Source: Amycolatopsis sp. NBC_00345 (GTDB taxonomy: Bacteria; Actinomycetota; Actinomycetes; Mycobacteriales; Pseudonocardiaceae). From it: 64,000 bases of DNA. The stretch is from assembly GCF_036116635.1 (NCBI RefSeq), contig NZ_CP107995.1, positions 2,294,001 to 2,358,000 on the forward strand, in the 5' to 3' direction. The position numbers and the translations under genes were made by a program. The notes beneath the pieces are model-generated. The model was not told the origin of the DNA and did no database searches. It saw nothing but the letters and a program-made list of their open reading frames with translations. This document shows, piece by piece, positions 9,534 through 17,871 of this stretch. Numbering within the stretch: position 1 is the first letter of the stretch; every line of letters begins with the position of its first letter.

Positions 9534-10140
9534 CGACCTCTTCGCCCGGCGCTTCACCGCGCTGCCGGTCATGGTGATCCTGCGCGGCCACGATCCCGCC
9601 ACCACCGTGCGGCTCTGCCGCGACGCCCGGGCGCTGGGCGTCGAGCTGATCGAAGTTCCTTGGCACGGTGAGGAATCCGCGCCGTCACTGGCGGCCGCCG
9701 TCGAGTGGGCGCGCGAAGAGCCGGGCGCGTGCGTCGGCGCGGGAACCGTCACCACGCTCGACGCCCTCGACGTCGTCCGGGGGCTGGGCGCCGGGTTCAC
9801 CGTCGCGCCGGGCTTCGACGCGCGCGTGGCCCAGGCGAGCGTCGGGCACGGCCTGCCGCACCTGCCCGGCGTCGCCACCGGAACCGAGGTGGGTGCCGCG
9901 CTCGCCGCCGGTTTCCGTTGGCAGAAGGCCTTTCCCGCGAGCGTGCTGACGCCCGCCTGGATCACCGCGCTGCGGGCGCCGTTCCCCGGCGTGCGGTTCG
10001 TCGCGACCGGCGGGGTCGACGCCGGCAACGCGGCGGCGTTCCTCGGCGCGGGGGCCCGCGCCGTCTCCTTCGGCAGTTCCTTCACCCCGGAGGCCGTGCT
10101 CGCCGTGCGGCCTCCGAGAACGGCGGACAACGAGGTGTGA
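9523..10140 (+). CDS. eda: 2-keto-3-deoxy-6-phospho-aldonate aldolase (KDPG/KHG aldolase)
   Basis: 205 residues, class I aldolase TIM barrel. Arg21 (VILRG), Glu44 (LIEVPW) and the Schiff-base lysine K135 (QKAFPAS) match the KDPG-aldolase active site. Late phosphate-binding elements are visible as RFVATGGVDAGN and GARAVSFGS. It splits KDPG or its epimer to pyruvate and glyceraldehyde 3-phosphate, closing the pathway begun by the dehydrogenase, lactonase and kinase. The ATG at 9523 overlaps the IclR gene by 11 bases; longer frames upstream would run through IclR. It is the last gene of the operon; the next gene converges on it. Confidence 0.9.
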   Translation: MPADDLFARRFTALPVMVILRGHDPATTVRLCRDARALGVELIEVPWHGEESAPSLAAAVEWAREEPGACVGAGTVTTLDALDVVRGLGAGFTVAPGFDARVAQASVGHGLPHLPGVATGTEVGAALAAGFRWQKAFPASVLTPAWITALRAPFPGVRFVATGGVDAGNAAAFLGAGARAVSFGSSFTPEAVLAVRPPRTADNEV

Positions 10141-10224
10141 GCGCCGGTCGGTCTCCGCGGACTGGGCCAAGGCACGCGTCTTCCGGCACGGTTACCGCAG
10201 CTCTGCCGGCCCAGGGTGGATGAC

Positions 10225-11970
10225 CTACCGCGACGGAATGACCGGCAGCAGCAAAACCGGACGCTGCCCGGCTCGGCTGGCCAGCGTGGTCACGCCGCGG
10301 TAAGCCGGACGGTCACGATCACCCGGCAGCTCGTGCCAGTAGGCGCCGCTGCCGCGGAGCTCCCGGCCGTAGGTGAGCTCGTGCGGGCCGGGCAGCTGGT
10401 GGGTGTAGTCCTGGCCTCGGACCGAAACGCCGATCCGGTACCCGGCCGGGGCGACGATCGAGAACGGCCAGATCTCCACGTTCGCCTCGTAGGTTTCCCC
10501 GGGGGTCACCGGCGCCGGCCCGGTGTGGGCGTGCCACGGCCGGTACGGCAGGGAACGGTCCGGGTCGAGCGCTCGCTGCGAAAGGCGCAGCCAGCCCTGG
10601 CCGAGCGGGCCGTGGGGTTCGAACGCGGTGGGGAAGAGCACCTCCTCGCCGCCGGGGGAGAACAGGTGCATCGTCACGAAGAGGTCCGCGTCCTCGGTGG
10701 TCGAGGCGACGAACAGGTTCACCGCGGCGGGGCCGGTGATCTCCACCTCCCGGTCCAGCGGGGGCAGGGTGAAGAGCACTCCCTCGGACCGGGCCTCGAA
10801 CGCGGTCTCGTGCTCCCCGGCCGGTTCCTCCCCGACGAGCGAACCCGCGCCGAGGTCGAGGTGATAGCGGGTCCAGTCGGTGCGGGCGAGCGGCCACTCC
10901 TGCTCCGTGCGGACGAAGAAGCTGTCCGGCGTCCTGACCTTGAACTGGACCGGTGGCCGCCGGTCCCAGCCGTTGTCCTCGCCCTTGAGGAAGTGGTCGA
11001 AGAACTCGCGCTGCAGCTCGACCCCGTAGTCGGTGTAGAACTCGGTCCAGTGCTCGAGACCGTGGACTTCCAGCCACTTCCGGCTCGAAGCGATCCGGGA
11101 GTACGCCTCGAAGTTGCCCCGCGAATGCAGGCCCATGCCACCCCAGTTGGAAGCCGACAGCACGGGCACGGTGATCTTCTCCAGCACTGCGGACCGGCGC
11201 CGGTAATAGTCGTTCTCGTACGGGTTCGCGCGCAGCACGTCGCCGATCGCGATGGCGTTGGCCGCCAGCTCTTCGGGCGTTCGCACCGGTTTCCCGGACA
11301 CCCGGCGGCCGGTGTGCGGGTTCAGCGGCGCCTCACCGCGCCCGTGCTGGACGCGGGTGACCTGGTACGGCATCCAGCTCGGCAGGAACTCGGTCGGGAT
11401 GCCGCCGTGGTGGGTGTACTCGCGGTAGTAGTCCGAGGCGCCTTCCCACGGGCAGATCGCGGCCAGGTGCGGCGGCGCGAGCTCGGCCACCTGCCACTGG
11501 TTGCTGGCCAGGTAGGAGATGCCGAGCAGGCCCACCTTGCCGTTGCTCCACGGCCGGGTGCCGGCCCATTCGATGCTCTCGTAGAGGTCCTGCGTTTCGC
11601 GGGGGGAGAAGAAGTCGATCGCGCCCTCGCTGCCGCCGGCGCCGCGGGTGTCGATCCGCACGCAGACGTAACCGCGCGGCACCCAGCGCTCGGGGTCGGG
11701 GTACTCCCACACCTGGTAGGCGTTGGTGGAGTGCGCGGCGACCTCGGGGTGCTCGGTCAGGAGCGAGCGGAACTGCGAGGGGAAGCCCTCCTGGAACGAA
11801 AGTCCCTTGCCGTACGGGCTCGCCGCGAGCAGCACGGGGTGGGGCGCGTCGTCGTCGGGGCGGAAGATGTCGGCGGCGAGGGTCACCCCGTCGCTCATCG
11901 TGATGCGGACGTCCCAGTCGACGCGCATGCCGTCACGCAGTTCGCTCTTGGGCGGGTAGTGCTCGGTCAT
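10225..11970 (-). CDS. CocE/NonD family alpha/beta hydrolase (X-Pro dipeptidyl-peptidase-like)
   Basis: 581 residues from the ATG at 11970, chosen because AAGGGA lies just upstream; a longer frame adds 47 residues without family similarity. The N-terminal alpha/beta-hydrolase domain has RIDTRGAGGSEG and the nucleophile elbow GISYLAS (Ser152), and the region around ASNWGGMG should carry the acid. A lid domain and a C-terminal jelly-roll domain (PepX_C/Xaa-Pro type) with QDYTHQLPG follow. Relatives include cocaine esterase, glutaryl-7-ACA acylase and related hydrolases of esters or amides. No signal peptide is seen, so it is likely cytoplasmic. Substrate unknown. Confidence 0.88.
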   Translation of the reverse strand: MTEHYPPKSELRDGMRVDWDVRITMSDGVTLAADIFRPDDDAPHPVLLAASPYGKGLSFQEGFPSQFRSLLTEHPEVAAHSTNAYQVWEYPDPERWVPRGYVCVRIDTRGAGGSEGAIDFFSPRETQDLYESIEWAGTRPWSNGKVGLLGISYLASNQWQVAELAPPHLAAICPWEGASDYYREYTHHGGIPTEFLPSWMPYQVTRVQHGRGEAPLNPHTGRRVSGKPVRTPEELAANAIAIGDVLRANPYENDYYRRRSAVLEKITVPVLSASNWGGMGLHSRGNFEAYSRIASSRKWLEVHGLEHWTEFYTDYGVELQREFFDHFLKGEDNGWDRRPPVQFKVRTPDSFFVRTEQEWPLARTDWTRYHLDLGAGSLVGEEPAGEHETAFEARSEGVLFTLPPLDREVEITGPAAVNLFVASTTEDADLFVTMHLFSPGGEEVLFPTAFEPHGPLGQGWLRLSQRALDPDRSLPYRPWHAHTGPAPVTPGETYEANVEIWPFSIVAPAGYRIGVSVRGQDYTHQLPGPHELTYGRELRGSGAYWHELPGDRDRPAYRGVTTLASRAGQRPVLLLPVIPSR

Positions 11971-12047
11971 GAGGGTTCCCTTTTGTTGGGGCTGGTGGGT
12001 TTCAGCGCCGCCATCGCGGCGATCCCGGCGAGCGGGAGAACAGTGGG

Positions 12048-12659
12048 CTAGGGACAAGGCGGTCTGCACCGGAAGCGGGGCCGCGAACGCGAAGATGCCG
12101 ACACCGAGCACACCGATGCCGGCGAAGCCGCCGATGTTGAGCAGCTGAGGCTTCCGACGTAGGTATCGAAGACGTTCTCGGCCGGCCTTCGGTCCGCGGC
12201 GTCCTGCGCGCCGCTCACCTTGACGAGTGCGGCGCCCGCCGGGCCGCGCCGCACGAAGGTAGCGACCCAGCCGCCGTCGATCAGCAGGCTCGACCCGTGG
12301 AGGTAGCCGGGGCCGGCGAGCAGCTCGTCGATGGTGTCGCCGAACGGCGTCGGCAGGAACACACCCGCGGCGTGGGCCAGCACGTCGATGGCGCCGAACC
12401 GGTCGAGGGCGCGGCCGACGACCTCGGCCGGCCCGCCGTCGGTGGTGACGTCTGCGCGGACGGCCGCCGCGCCGGCCCCGGCGCTCTCGAGCTGTGCGTG
12501 GACTTCGCCGAGCCGTGTGCGGTCCCGGCCGACGAGGACCACCTGCGCGCCGGCGTCGCCCAGCTCGCGGGCGATCTGGGCGCCGATGCCGGCGCTCGCC
12601 CCGGTGACGACCGCGACCTTGCCCTCGAGTGTCCTGCCCGTACCCGGCACTGTGCGCAC
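12048..12659 (-). pseudogene. Short-chain dehydrogenase/reductase with its catalytic core deleted
   Basis: From a GTG at 12659 the frame begins as a normal SDR: VAVVTGASAGIGAQIA (TGxxxGxG cofactor motif), VGRDRTRL, an acidic RADVT turn and VLAHAAGV. After FGDTIDE it jumps straight to LLAGPGYLHGSSLLIDGGW, which is the extreme C-terminus of an SDR. The roughly 90-100 residues that should carry the catalytic Ser, Tyr-x-x-x-Lys and substrate loop are missing, so it cannot be an active SDR. Past IDGGWVAT the frame continues without similarity. In another frame, bases about 12065-12150 read as a hydrophobic GFAGIGVLGVGIFAF-type segment, perhaps a transporter remnant. Confidence 0.7.
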
Positions 12660-12717
12660 CCCGCGTTCACGTTAGAAAACTTGCGTTAAGCGAGTATGCG
12701 CAGGGGTGGGCCACTAA

Positions 12718-12733
12718 TGCAAGATTTCTTGCA
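12718..12733. promoter_or_regulatory. Inverted repeat TGCAAGA-TT-TCTTGCA, candidate TetR operator
   Basis: Perfect 7-base arms with a 2-base spacer lie between the stop of the TetR gene (12742) and the start of the truncated SDR gene (12659), both on the minus strand. A further CTTGC half-like element follows near 12679. The position upstream of the SDR fits an operator for the adjacent TetR protein. The tiny loop makes a terminator less likely. Confidence 0.45.
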
Positions 12734-12741
12734 AAACAGGG

Positions 12742-13329
12742 TCAGTGATCACCCAGGAGGCGGTCGACCAGCACGTCGAGGGCCTCGTCGGGGTGCTGGT
12801 AGCCGAAGATCGCGCGCAGGTAGATGGGCGCGAGCACGATGTCGAAGACCTCGGCGACGGTCGGTGGGCGCGAAAGGCCGGCGGCGTTGTGGTCGATCGC
12901 GCGCTGGATCTGGTCGGTCCGCTTGCGCAGGTAGGTCGCGGCCTCTTCACGCCGGGGCGACACGCCCGGGTTGTCAAGCGCCGAGCCGGCGGCGGCCAGT
13001 GCCCGGTAGAGGGCGAAGCCTTCGTGGGTGCTGACCTGCCCGGCCACCGAGCGGGCCCAGGCGAGCAGGTCCGCGCGCAGGTCGCCGGTGTCCGGGAACG
13101 GCGACTCCTCGTTGAGGTGGGTCACGGCCACGTCGAGGACGAGGGCCTCGATGGTCTTCCAGCGCCGGTAGATGGTGACCTCGTGGATGCCCGACCGTTC
13201 GGACACCTCGCGCACGGAGATCGTGTCGCGCCCCTCGCCGAAGAGCGCGCGGACGGCCGTATGCACCGCGTTCCGGGTGCGCGCGGTGCGCCCCCCGGGG
13301 CGGGTCCGGTCGTCGGATGCCTCAGTCAT
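12742..13329 (-). CDS. TetR family transcriptional regulator
   Basis: 195 residues. The N-terminal TetR helix-turn-helix includes ISVREVSERSGIHEVTIYRRW (about residues 36-56). The C-terminal ligand domain resembles TetR_C types seen beside SDR and efflux genes. ATG at 13329. It lies upstream of the decayed SDR gene and the CocE hydrolase on the same strand, so it probably once controlled that cassette. A nearby inverted repeat at 12718-12733 is a candidate binding site. Confidence 0.88.
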   Translation of the reverse strand: MTEASDDRTRPGGRTARTRNAVHTAVRALFGEGRDTISVREVSERSGIHEVTIYRRWKTIEALVLDVAVTHLNEESPFPDTGDLRADLLAWARSVAGQVSTHEGFALYRALAAAGSALDNPGVSPRREEAATYLRKRTDQIQRAIDHNAAGLSRPPTVAEVFDIVLAPIYLRAIFGYQHPDEALDVLVDRLLGDH

Positions 13330-13456
13330 CCCCGCAGATTAGCCGAGCGCCCCGATCCTCGGCCCGCTGACGGCGAAACCGAATTCGAGGGGGCGGTAAT
13401 TTTTGGTTTATTCTCGGCGCGGTTCCGTCATTCCGTGACATATCCGGGAATCCCGA

Positions 13457-13490
13457 AGGCCGCCTCCGGAAGATTTCCCGGAGGCGGCCT
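13457..13490. terminator. Strong hairpin, probable transcription terminator of the S1 protease gene
   Basis: Perfect 13-base arms (13457-13469 AGGCCGCCTCCGG and 13478-13490) enclose an 8-base loop, 29 bases beyond the protease stop codon in its direction of transcription. No U-tract follows, which is common for actinomycete terminators. Confidence 0.75.
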
Positions 13491-13518
13491 GGGGTCATTC
13501 AGCCGCTTTTGGCGGAGC

Positions 13519-14541
13519 TCACGCCAGGGTGAGGCCGTAAGCCGAAAGCTCACGGGTCAGCGGGTAGAAGTAGCTCACCGACGGGCTGCCGCCGGAAAGC
13601 GTGCCGAGGCCCTTCGAACCGTCGTACGCCGGGCCGCCGGAGTCACCGTGGTCGGTGTGGGCGGTGGTGCCGAACTCGTGGTTGAGCACGCCGACGTCGA
13701 AGTTCACCGACTGGTCGACCGAGGTCACCTGGCCGGTGCCGCCACCGGTGGTCGAACCCTGCTTGGAGATGCGCTCGCCCACCTTCGGGGCCGCGGCGCT
13801 GGTGATGGCCTGGCCGGTGTTGATCCGGCCGGGCCCGGTGCCGTTGGGGCGGGTCAGCAGGCCGGAGTCCGCTCCGGGGCAGTCGCTTTCGACGACCCGC
13901 GCACCGCTGACGTCGCCGCCGCTCCAGGTGCCGCCGAGGTTGGTGCAGTGGCCGGCGGTCAGCAGGTAGGGGGTGCTGCCGCGCTTGACGTTGAAGCCGA
14001 GGGAGCAGCGGCCCTGGCTGTTCTGGATGGCGTCGCCGTCGGCGATGTAGAGCTCCAGCTTGCCGGTCCGGTGCTCGATCCGGACGCTGTCGCCGTACTG
14101 CTTCGTCGCGGTGGTGACCTTCTCCGCGGTGGCCGGGGTCGCCGCCGAGTAGACGGTCACCACGACCTGGTTGGTCGAGGTGTCGATGCCCCAGGCGGTC
14201 TGCGGGACGTCACGGACCGAGTCCAGCTTTTCCTTGACGCCGGTCAGCGCCGCGGAGCTGTGCCTGACCTTCTTCGCGGTGAGCCCGGCGGCCCGGACCT
14301 TCTGCGCGCCTGCGTCATCAAGGACGTTGACGACGGCCTTGCCGTTGTCGAGGTAGTAATCCCCGGACGCGTCCCCCAGCGAGGCGACCACCTGATCGGC
14401 CTGCGCGATGGCCGTGTTCTGGGCGAGCGCGAACGCGGCTTCGCCCGACAGCGGCGCGGCACCGGCGGGCGCGGTGCAGAGCGCACAAGCGAGAGCGCCT
14501 GCGGCGAAAGCGGTAAAGGCGAATTTCTTCCGTGCGGTCAT
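13519..14541 (-). CDS. Secreted S1 family serine protease (streptogrisin/alpha-lytic type) with pro-region
   Basis: 340 residues. The start is the ATG at 14541, six bases after a GGAGG; the in-frame ATG two codons earlier abuts the Shine-Dalgarno. Signal peptide about 1-28 ends near PAGAAPL. A pro-region of about 150 residues (alpha-lytic protease prodomain type) precedes the mature chymotrypsin-fold enzyme. His198 in LTAGHCTN, Asp in CPGADSGLL and Ser301 in HGDSGGPAY form the triad. Two cysteines near the His (CSLGF and HCT) fit the family's conserved disulfide. The product is an exported self-processing protease. A strong terminator follows. Confidence 0.92.
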   Translation of the reverse strand: MTARKKFAFTAFAAGALACALCTAPAGAAPLSGEAAFALAQNTAIAQADQVVASLGDASGDYYLDNGKAVVNVLDDAGAQKVRAAGLTAKKVRHSSAALTGVKEKLDSVRDVPQTAWGIDTSTNQVVVTVYSAATPATAEKVTTATKQYGDSVRIEHRTGKLELYIADGDAIQNSQGRCSLGFNVKRGSTPYLLTAGHCTNLGGTWSGGDVSGARVVESDCPGADSGLLTRPNGTGPGRINTGQAITSAAAPKVGERISKQGSTTGGGTGQVTSVDQSVNFDVGVLNHEFGTTAHTDHGDSGGPAYDGSKGLGTLSGGSPSVSYFYPLTRELSAYGLTLA

Positions 14542-14726
14542 CAACATCCTCCGAGCGGGGTTTGGGAAGACGAAAAGAGCTGCGGTGCGCGCACAAAGGG
14601 AAGCAGGGAAAACTATCCCCAGCATCGGAGTCGGACACCACCCACGAAAGTCGCCTCTTCACCCAAACTTCACATCGCTTTCCCGTCGCCGTCCGGACCG
14701 CCGCAAGCGGTCCTGGCCTCCTTCTG

Positions 14727-14951
14727 ATGAAGACGGCACGAGCGGTACTGATGGTCGCAGCGCTCACCGCGGCCGCCGGAGTACTCGGCGCGACCGGCGC
14801 CTCGGCGTCCCCGGCGATGATCTTCAGGTCCACTTCCCAGGGCGCGATGGCCTGGTTGGCGGCAACGCTGCCGGTGGCCGGGACGACCGCGGTGGACACG
14901 CTCGACCAGCTCGGCCGCACTTCGGGCAAGGTCGTCATCAAGGTGACCTGA
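14727..14951 (+). CDS. Small exported protein of unknown function (74 aa)
   Basis: From the ATG at 14727 the product has a clear Sec signal peptide (MKTARAVLMVAALTAAAG, cleavage near ASA-SP) and a mature part of about 45 residues. No Shine-Dalgarno is visible; a perfect hairpin (GGACCGC arms at 14695-14701 and 14707-14713) lies 13 bases before the start. The mature tail, LPVAGTTAVDTL and GRTSGKVVIKV, weakly resembles two separate parts of zinc-type alcohol dehydrogenases. It could therefore be a remnant fused to a signal peptide, or the likeness may be chance. It is divergent from the S1 protease gene. Confidence 0.45.
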   Translation: MKTARAVLMVAALTAAAGVLGATGASASPAMIFRSTSQGAMAWLAATLPVAGTTAVDTLDQLGRTSGKVVIKVT

Positions 14952-15156
14952 AGTAGTTTTTATCCATTAGGGCAGACCGAATAGCCATCGGTTGACGTGG
15001 TGCAGAATCCGGACACATCCTCGGTTTTGTTCGGAGCTCGCCATTTCGTTTCAGCCCGTTGGAGATCGTGTGGGTCCCGATAGTGACAGACGACCACTGT
15101 GTCGTGCTCCACAGCCGGTCAGTCTGTCCGCGGCGGAACGCGCGGACTGAGCGGCG

Positions 15157-17007
15157 ATGGATGTTCAGACCGGAACCGCCGGGCTTGACGCGGGGGAAGC
15201 CCGGCTGCCGGCCGAATCCCCGCTGGCCATGCCAGAGCAGTCCCTGCGTGAAGGCAGCCTGCGTGTGCGCCGCCACCGCACCTCGCCGCGCCTGATCGGC
15301 CTGCGCCGCCTGTACATCCTGGCCGGCACCGCGGCGATGACGGCCGCGGCCTCCTTCATGATGTGGAGCGCGCTCTCGGCCGACGGCGTCACCGTGCTGG
15401 AGCTTTGTTTATTGTCGCTGTTCACGGGCTTGTTCGCGTGGACCGCGCTTTCCTTCACCAGCGCCGTGGCCGGCTTCCTCACCGCTGTGTTCAACCGTGG
15501 TCACCGGCTGGGCATCGACCCGGACGCGCCATTGCCGGCTGTGCACAGCCGGACCGCGCTGCTGATGCCCCTCTACAACGAAGATCCGGGCCGGGCGCTG
15601 GCCGGACTGCGCGCGATCTATGAATCGGTGGCCGAAACCGGCTCGCTGGACCGGTTCGACTTCTTCGTGCTCAGCGACACGCGCCGCGAGGACATCGCGC
15701 GCTCCGAGGAACAGGTTTTCGCCGAGCTGCGCGACACCGCGCGGGATGGCCACGAGCGGCTGTTCTACCGCCGCCGTGGCGACAACGGCGGCCGCAAGGC
15801 CGGAAACATCGCCGACTGGGTGCGCCGGTTCGGTGGCGCCTACCCGCAGATGCTGATCCTGGACGCGGACAGCCTGATGTCCGGCGACACCATCGTGCGC
15901 CTGGTCGCCGGGATGGAGAACAACGCCGGCGTAGGCCTGATCCAGACCCGGCCGGCGGTGATCGGCGGGCACACCCTGTTCGCCCGGACGCAGCAGTTCG
16001 GCGGCCGGGTCTACGGCCCGGTGATCGCCCGCGGCGTGGCCTGGTGACATGGCGCGGAAAGCAACTACTGGGGCCACAACGCGATCATCCGGACGCGCGC
16101 CTTCGCCGAACAGGCCGGCCTGCCGGCGCTGCCCGGACGCAGGCCGTTCGGCGGCCACGTGCTCAGCCACGATTTCGTCGAGGCCGCGCTGATGCGCCGC
16201 GGCGGGTGGGCCGCGCACATGCTGCCGTACCTGAAAGGCAGTTACGAGGAAGGCCCGCCCACCCTGGCGGCCCTGCTGGTGCGCGACCGCCGCTGGTGCC
16301 AGGGAAATCTGCAGCACGGCAAGGTGGTGGGCAGCCGTGGCCTGCACTGGATCAGCCGCGCGCACATGATGATCGGCATCGGCGACTACCTCACCGCGCC
16401 GATGTGGGCCCTGCTGATGGTGGCCGGCATCGCCGTGCCGCTCTCCCAGGGAGGCGTCGCGCAGGGCGAGGAACAGGTGGTGGGCCTGTTCGGCGTCACG
16501 ATGGCCGTGCTGCTGGCGCCGAAGGTGCTGGGCTACCTGGCTTTGCTGTTCGACCCGGCCGGCCGCCGCGGCTGTGGCGGCGCCGCCCGCGCGTTCCTCT
16601 CCATGGTGGTGGAAACCGTGCTGTCCGCTCTGCTGGCACCGGTGGTGATGTACGCGCAGTCGCGCGGGGTGGCCGAAGTACTGCTCGGCAAGGACTCCGG
16701 CTGGGACGCGCAGCAACGCGACGAGGGCAGGCTGCGCTGGTGGGCGTTGCTGAAGAGCTACGGCTGGCTGAGTGTGCTGGGTGCTTTCATGGGTGCTCTG
16801 GCGTGGGCGGTGTCCCCGGCGCTGGCGGTGTGGATGTCGCCGCAGGTGGTGGGCATGGTGCTGGCCGTCCCGCTGGTGGCGCTGACCTCTTCTCGCGGCC
16901 CGGGCGGCCGGCTGCACCGGCTGGGCCTGCTGGACATCCCCGAGGAGAACGCCCCGCCGCCGGTGCTGGCGCGCGCGGCACAGCGCGGAGAAGGCGCGGG
17001 TCAGTAA
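15157..17007 (+). pseudogene. opgH: OpgH/MdoH-type glucan glucosyltransferase interrupted by in-frame TGA at 16045
   Basis: One frame of 617 codons encodes the whole OpgH architecture but contains a TGA at 16045-16047. The part before it (296 residues) has two N-terminal membrane segments and the GT2 domain: [20 protein letters not shown] and the D-x-D motif LILDADS. The part after it, in the same frame, continues with [24 protein letters not shown], the RRWCQGNLQ motif and about five membrane helices. The stop falls between VAW and HGAESNYW, where proteobacterial OpgH has a second Trp as far as I recall, so a TGG-to-TGA change explains it. Codon 15409-15411 is TTA. OpgH makes periplasmic glucans in proteobacteria; no opgG partner is here. 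Readthrough or sequencing error cannot be excluded. Confidence 0.82.
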
Positions 17008-17040
17008 GGGGCTGGCCGGTCAGCTTGAGCGGGGTGTGGG

Positions 17041-17070
17041 GGTAACCCGTCGCTGGAGTCTCGGGTTACC
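17041..17070. terminator. Inverted repeat GGTAACCCG, possible terminator after opgH
   Basis: Perfect 9-base arms at 17041-17049 and 17062-17070 with a 12-base loop, 33 bases after the opgH stop and before the convergent TetR gene. It could terminate either gene. Confidence 0.4.
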
Positions 17071-17132
17071 TCGGCGCGGACGGCTTCGACGAGCGTTTCG
17101 ACTTCGGGCTGGACCTGATCCTCAGTTCGTGA
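17046..17132 (+). pseudogene. Remnant of a TetR-family C-terminus
   Basis: The plus strand reads VSGYLGADGFDERFDFGLDL and then ILSS and stop. The GFDERFDFGLDLIL pattern is typical of the last helix of many TetR-family regulators. An in-frame stop at 17043 cuts it off upstream and no helix-turn-helix precedes it. It looks like a 3' end left by a deletion next to opgH. Confidence 0.4.
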
Positions 17133-17166
17133 CGATGATCGCCACCGATCCGTGCTCGTGACCCGC

Positions 17167-17772
17167 TCAGTCGGCCTTCGACAGCTGCCCGAGGTGCTCC
17201 GCCAGCATCCGCGAAGACCGCTGGCCAGCCGGGCCGAGCAGCTGCGGCGCCCCGCCGGTCACCACGCCCAGCCCACCGATCAGCACCAGCAGCCGGTCGG
17301 TTTCGTGCGCCGGATCCAGGGTCGCGGGCAGCTCCCCGCGCGCGATGGACTCGGTGAACGCGTGCTTCAGCCAGGCGGTCAGGGCGCCGTAACCGGATTC
17401 GCGGCCTTCGCGGGCCACGAGGCGGTGCGCGCCGCGGTCGCCCCAGAAGGCGAGCCAGACGGTCCAGGTGTGGAGGCGGTCTTCGTCCAGGGGCAGCAGC
17501 GCCTGGGCGCCGCGGCTGATCGCGTCGAGGCCGGTGCTGCCGTGGACCGCGTGGACGATCCGCTCGGCCGCGACCTTGTTGTTGTAGCGCAGGACCGAGG
17601 CCATCAGCTCGGCCTTGTCCTCGAAGTAGTGCGTCACCGAGCCGGTGGTCACCCCGGCTTCGGCGGCGACCGCGCGCACGGTCGTGGCCGGCACGCCCTG
17701 GACCGCGACGAGGCGCCACGCCGCCGCGATCAGGCGATGGCGGCTGCCGGGGTCCCGCGTGCGACGTGCCAC
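17167..17772 (-). CDS. TetR family transcriptional regulator (BetI-like), divergent from mce operon
   Basis: 201 residues. The TetR helix-turn-helix includes TVRAVAAEAGVTTGSVTHYF (about 31-50). The C-terminal domain (TAWLKHAFTESIARGELP region) resembles BetI/TetR_C_6 proteins. Its start lies 99 bases from the first yrbE gene, which is read the other way. An imperfect palindrome at 17793-17830 lies in that gap. It is the natural candidate repressor of the mce operon, as Mce3R and similar TetR proteins are elsewhere; the ligand is unknown. Confidence 0.88.
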   Translation of the reverse strand: MARRTRDPGSRHRLIAAAWRLVAVQGVPATTVRAVAAEAGVTTGSVTHYFEDKAELMASVLRYNNKVAAERIVHAVHGSTGLDAISRGAQALLPLDEDRLHTWTVWLAFWGDRGAHRLVAREGRESGYGALTAWLKHAFTESIARGELPATLDPAHETDRLLVLIGGLGVVTGGAPQLLGPAGQRSSRMLAEHLGQLSKAD

Positions 17773-17792
17773 GAATGGATCCTAGCGGGCAT

Positions 17793-17830
17793 AACAAACG
17801 TTGCGTAACCTGCGTCACGTAACACTCGTT
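17793..17830. promoter_or_regulatory. Imperfect palindrome in the tetR-yrbE gap, candidate operator
   Basis: The arms AACAAACGTTGCGTA (17793-17807) and CACGTAACACTCGTT (17816-17830) match at 10 of 15 positions when one is reverse-complemented, with an 8-base spacer. The position, between the divergent TetR gene and the first mce-operon gene, suits an operator controlling both. Confidence 0.4.
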
Positions 17831-17871
17831 CTTACTTTCGAGTAGGCAGTGACGCCGGCGAGGGAGGACGC

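Noticed and set aside
10141..10224. CTGGGCC...GGCCCAG arms between the aldolase and CocE genes as a terminator
   Set aside because: Arms are only 7 bases and about 45 bases apart, too weak to call.
12718..12733. TGCAAGA inverted repeat as an intrinsic terminator of the tetR gene
   Set aside because: A 2-base loop cannot form a normal terminator hairpin; an operator is the better reading.
16045..16047. TGA as a selenocysteine codon in opgH
   Set aside because: The family has Trp, not Cys, at this place; actinomycetes of this type seldom use selenocysteine and no obvious hairpin of SECIS type was noted after the TGA.
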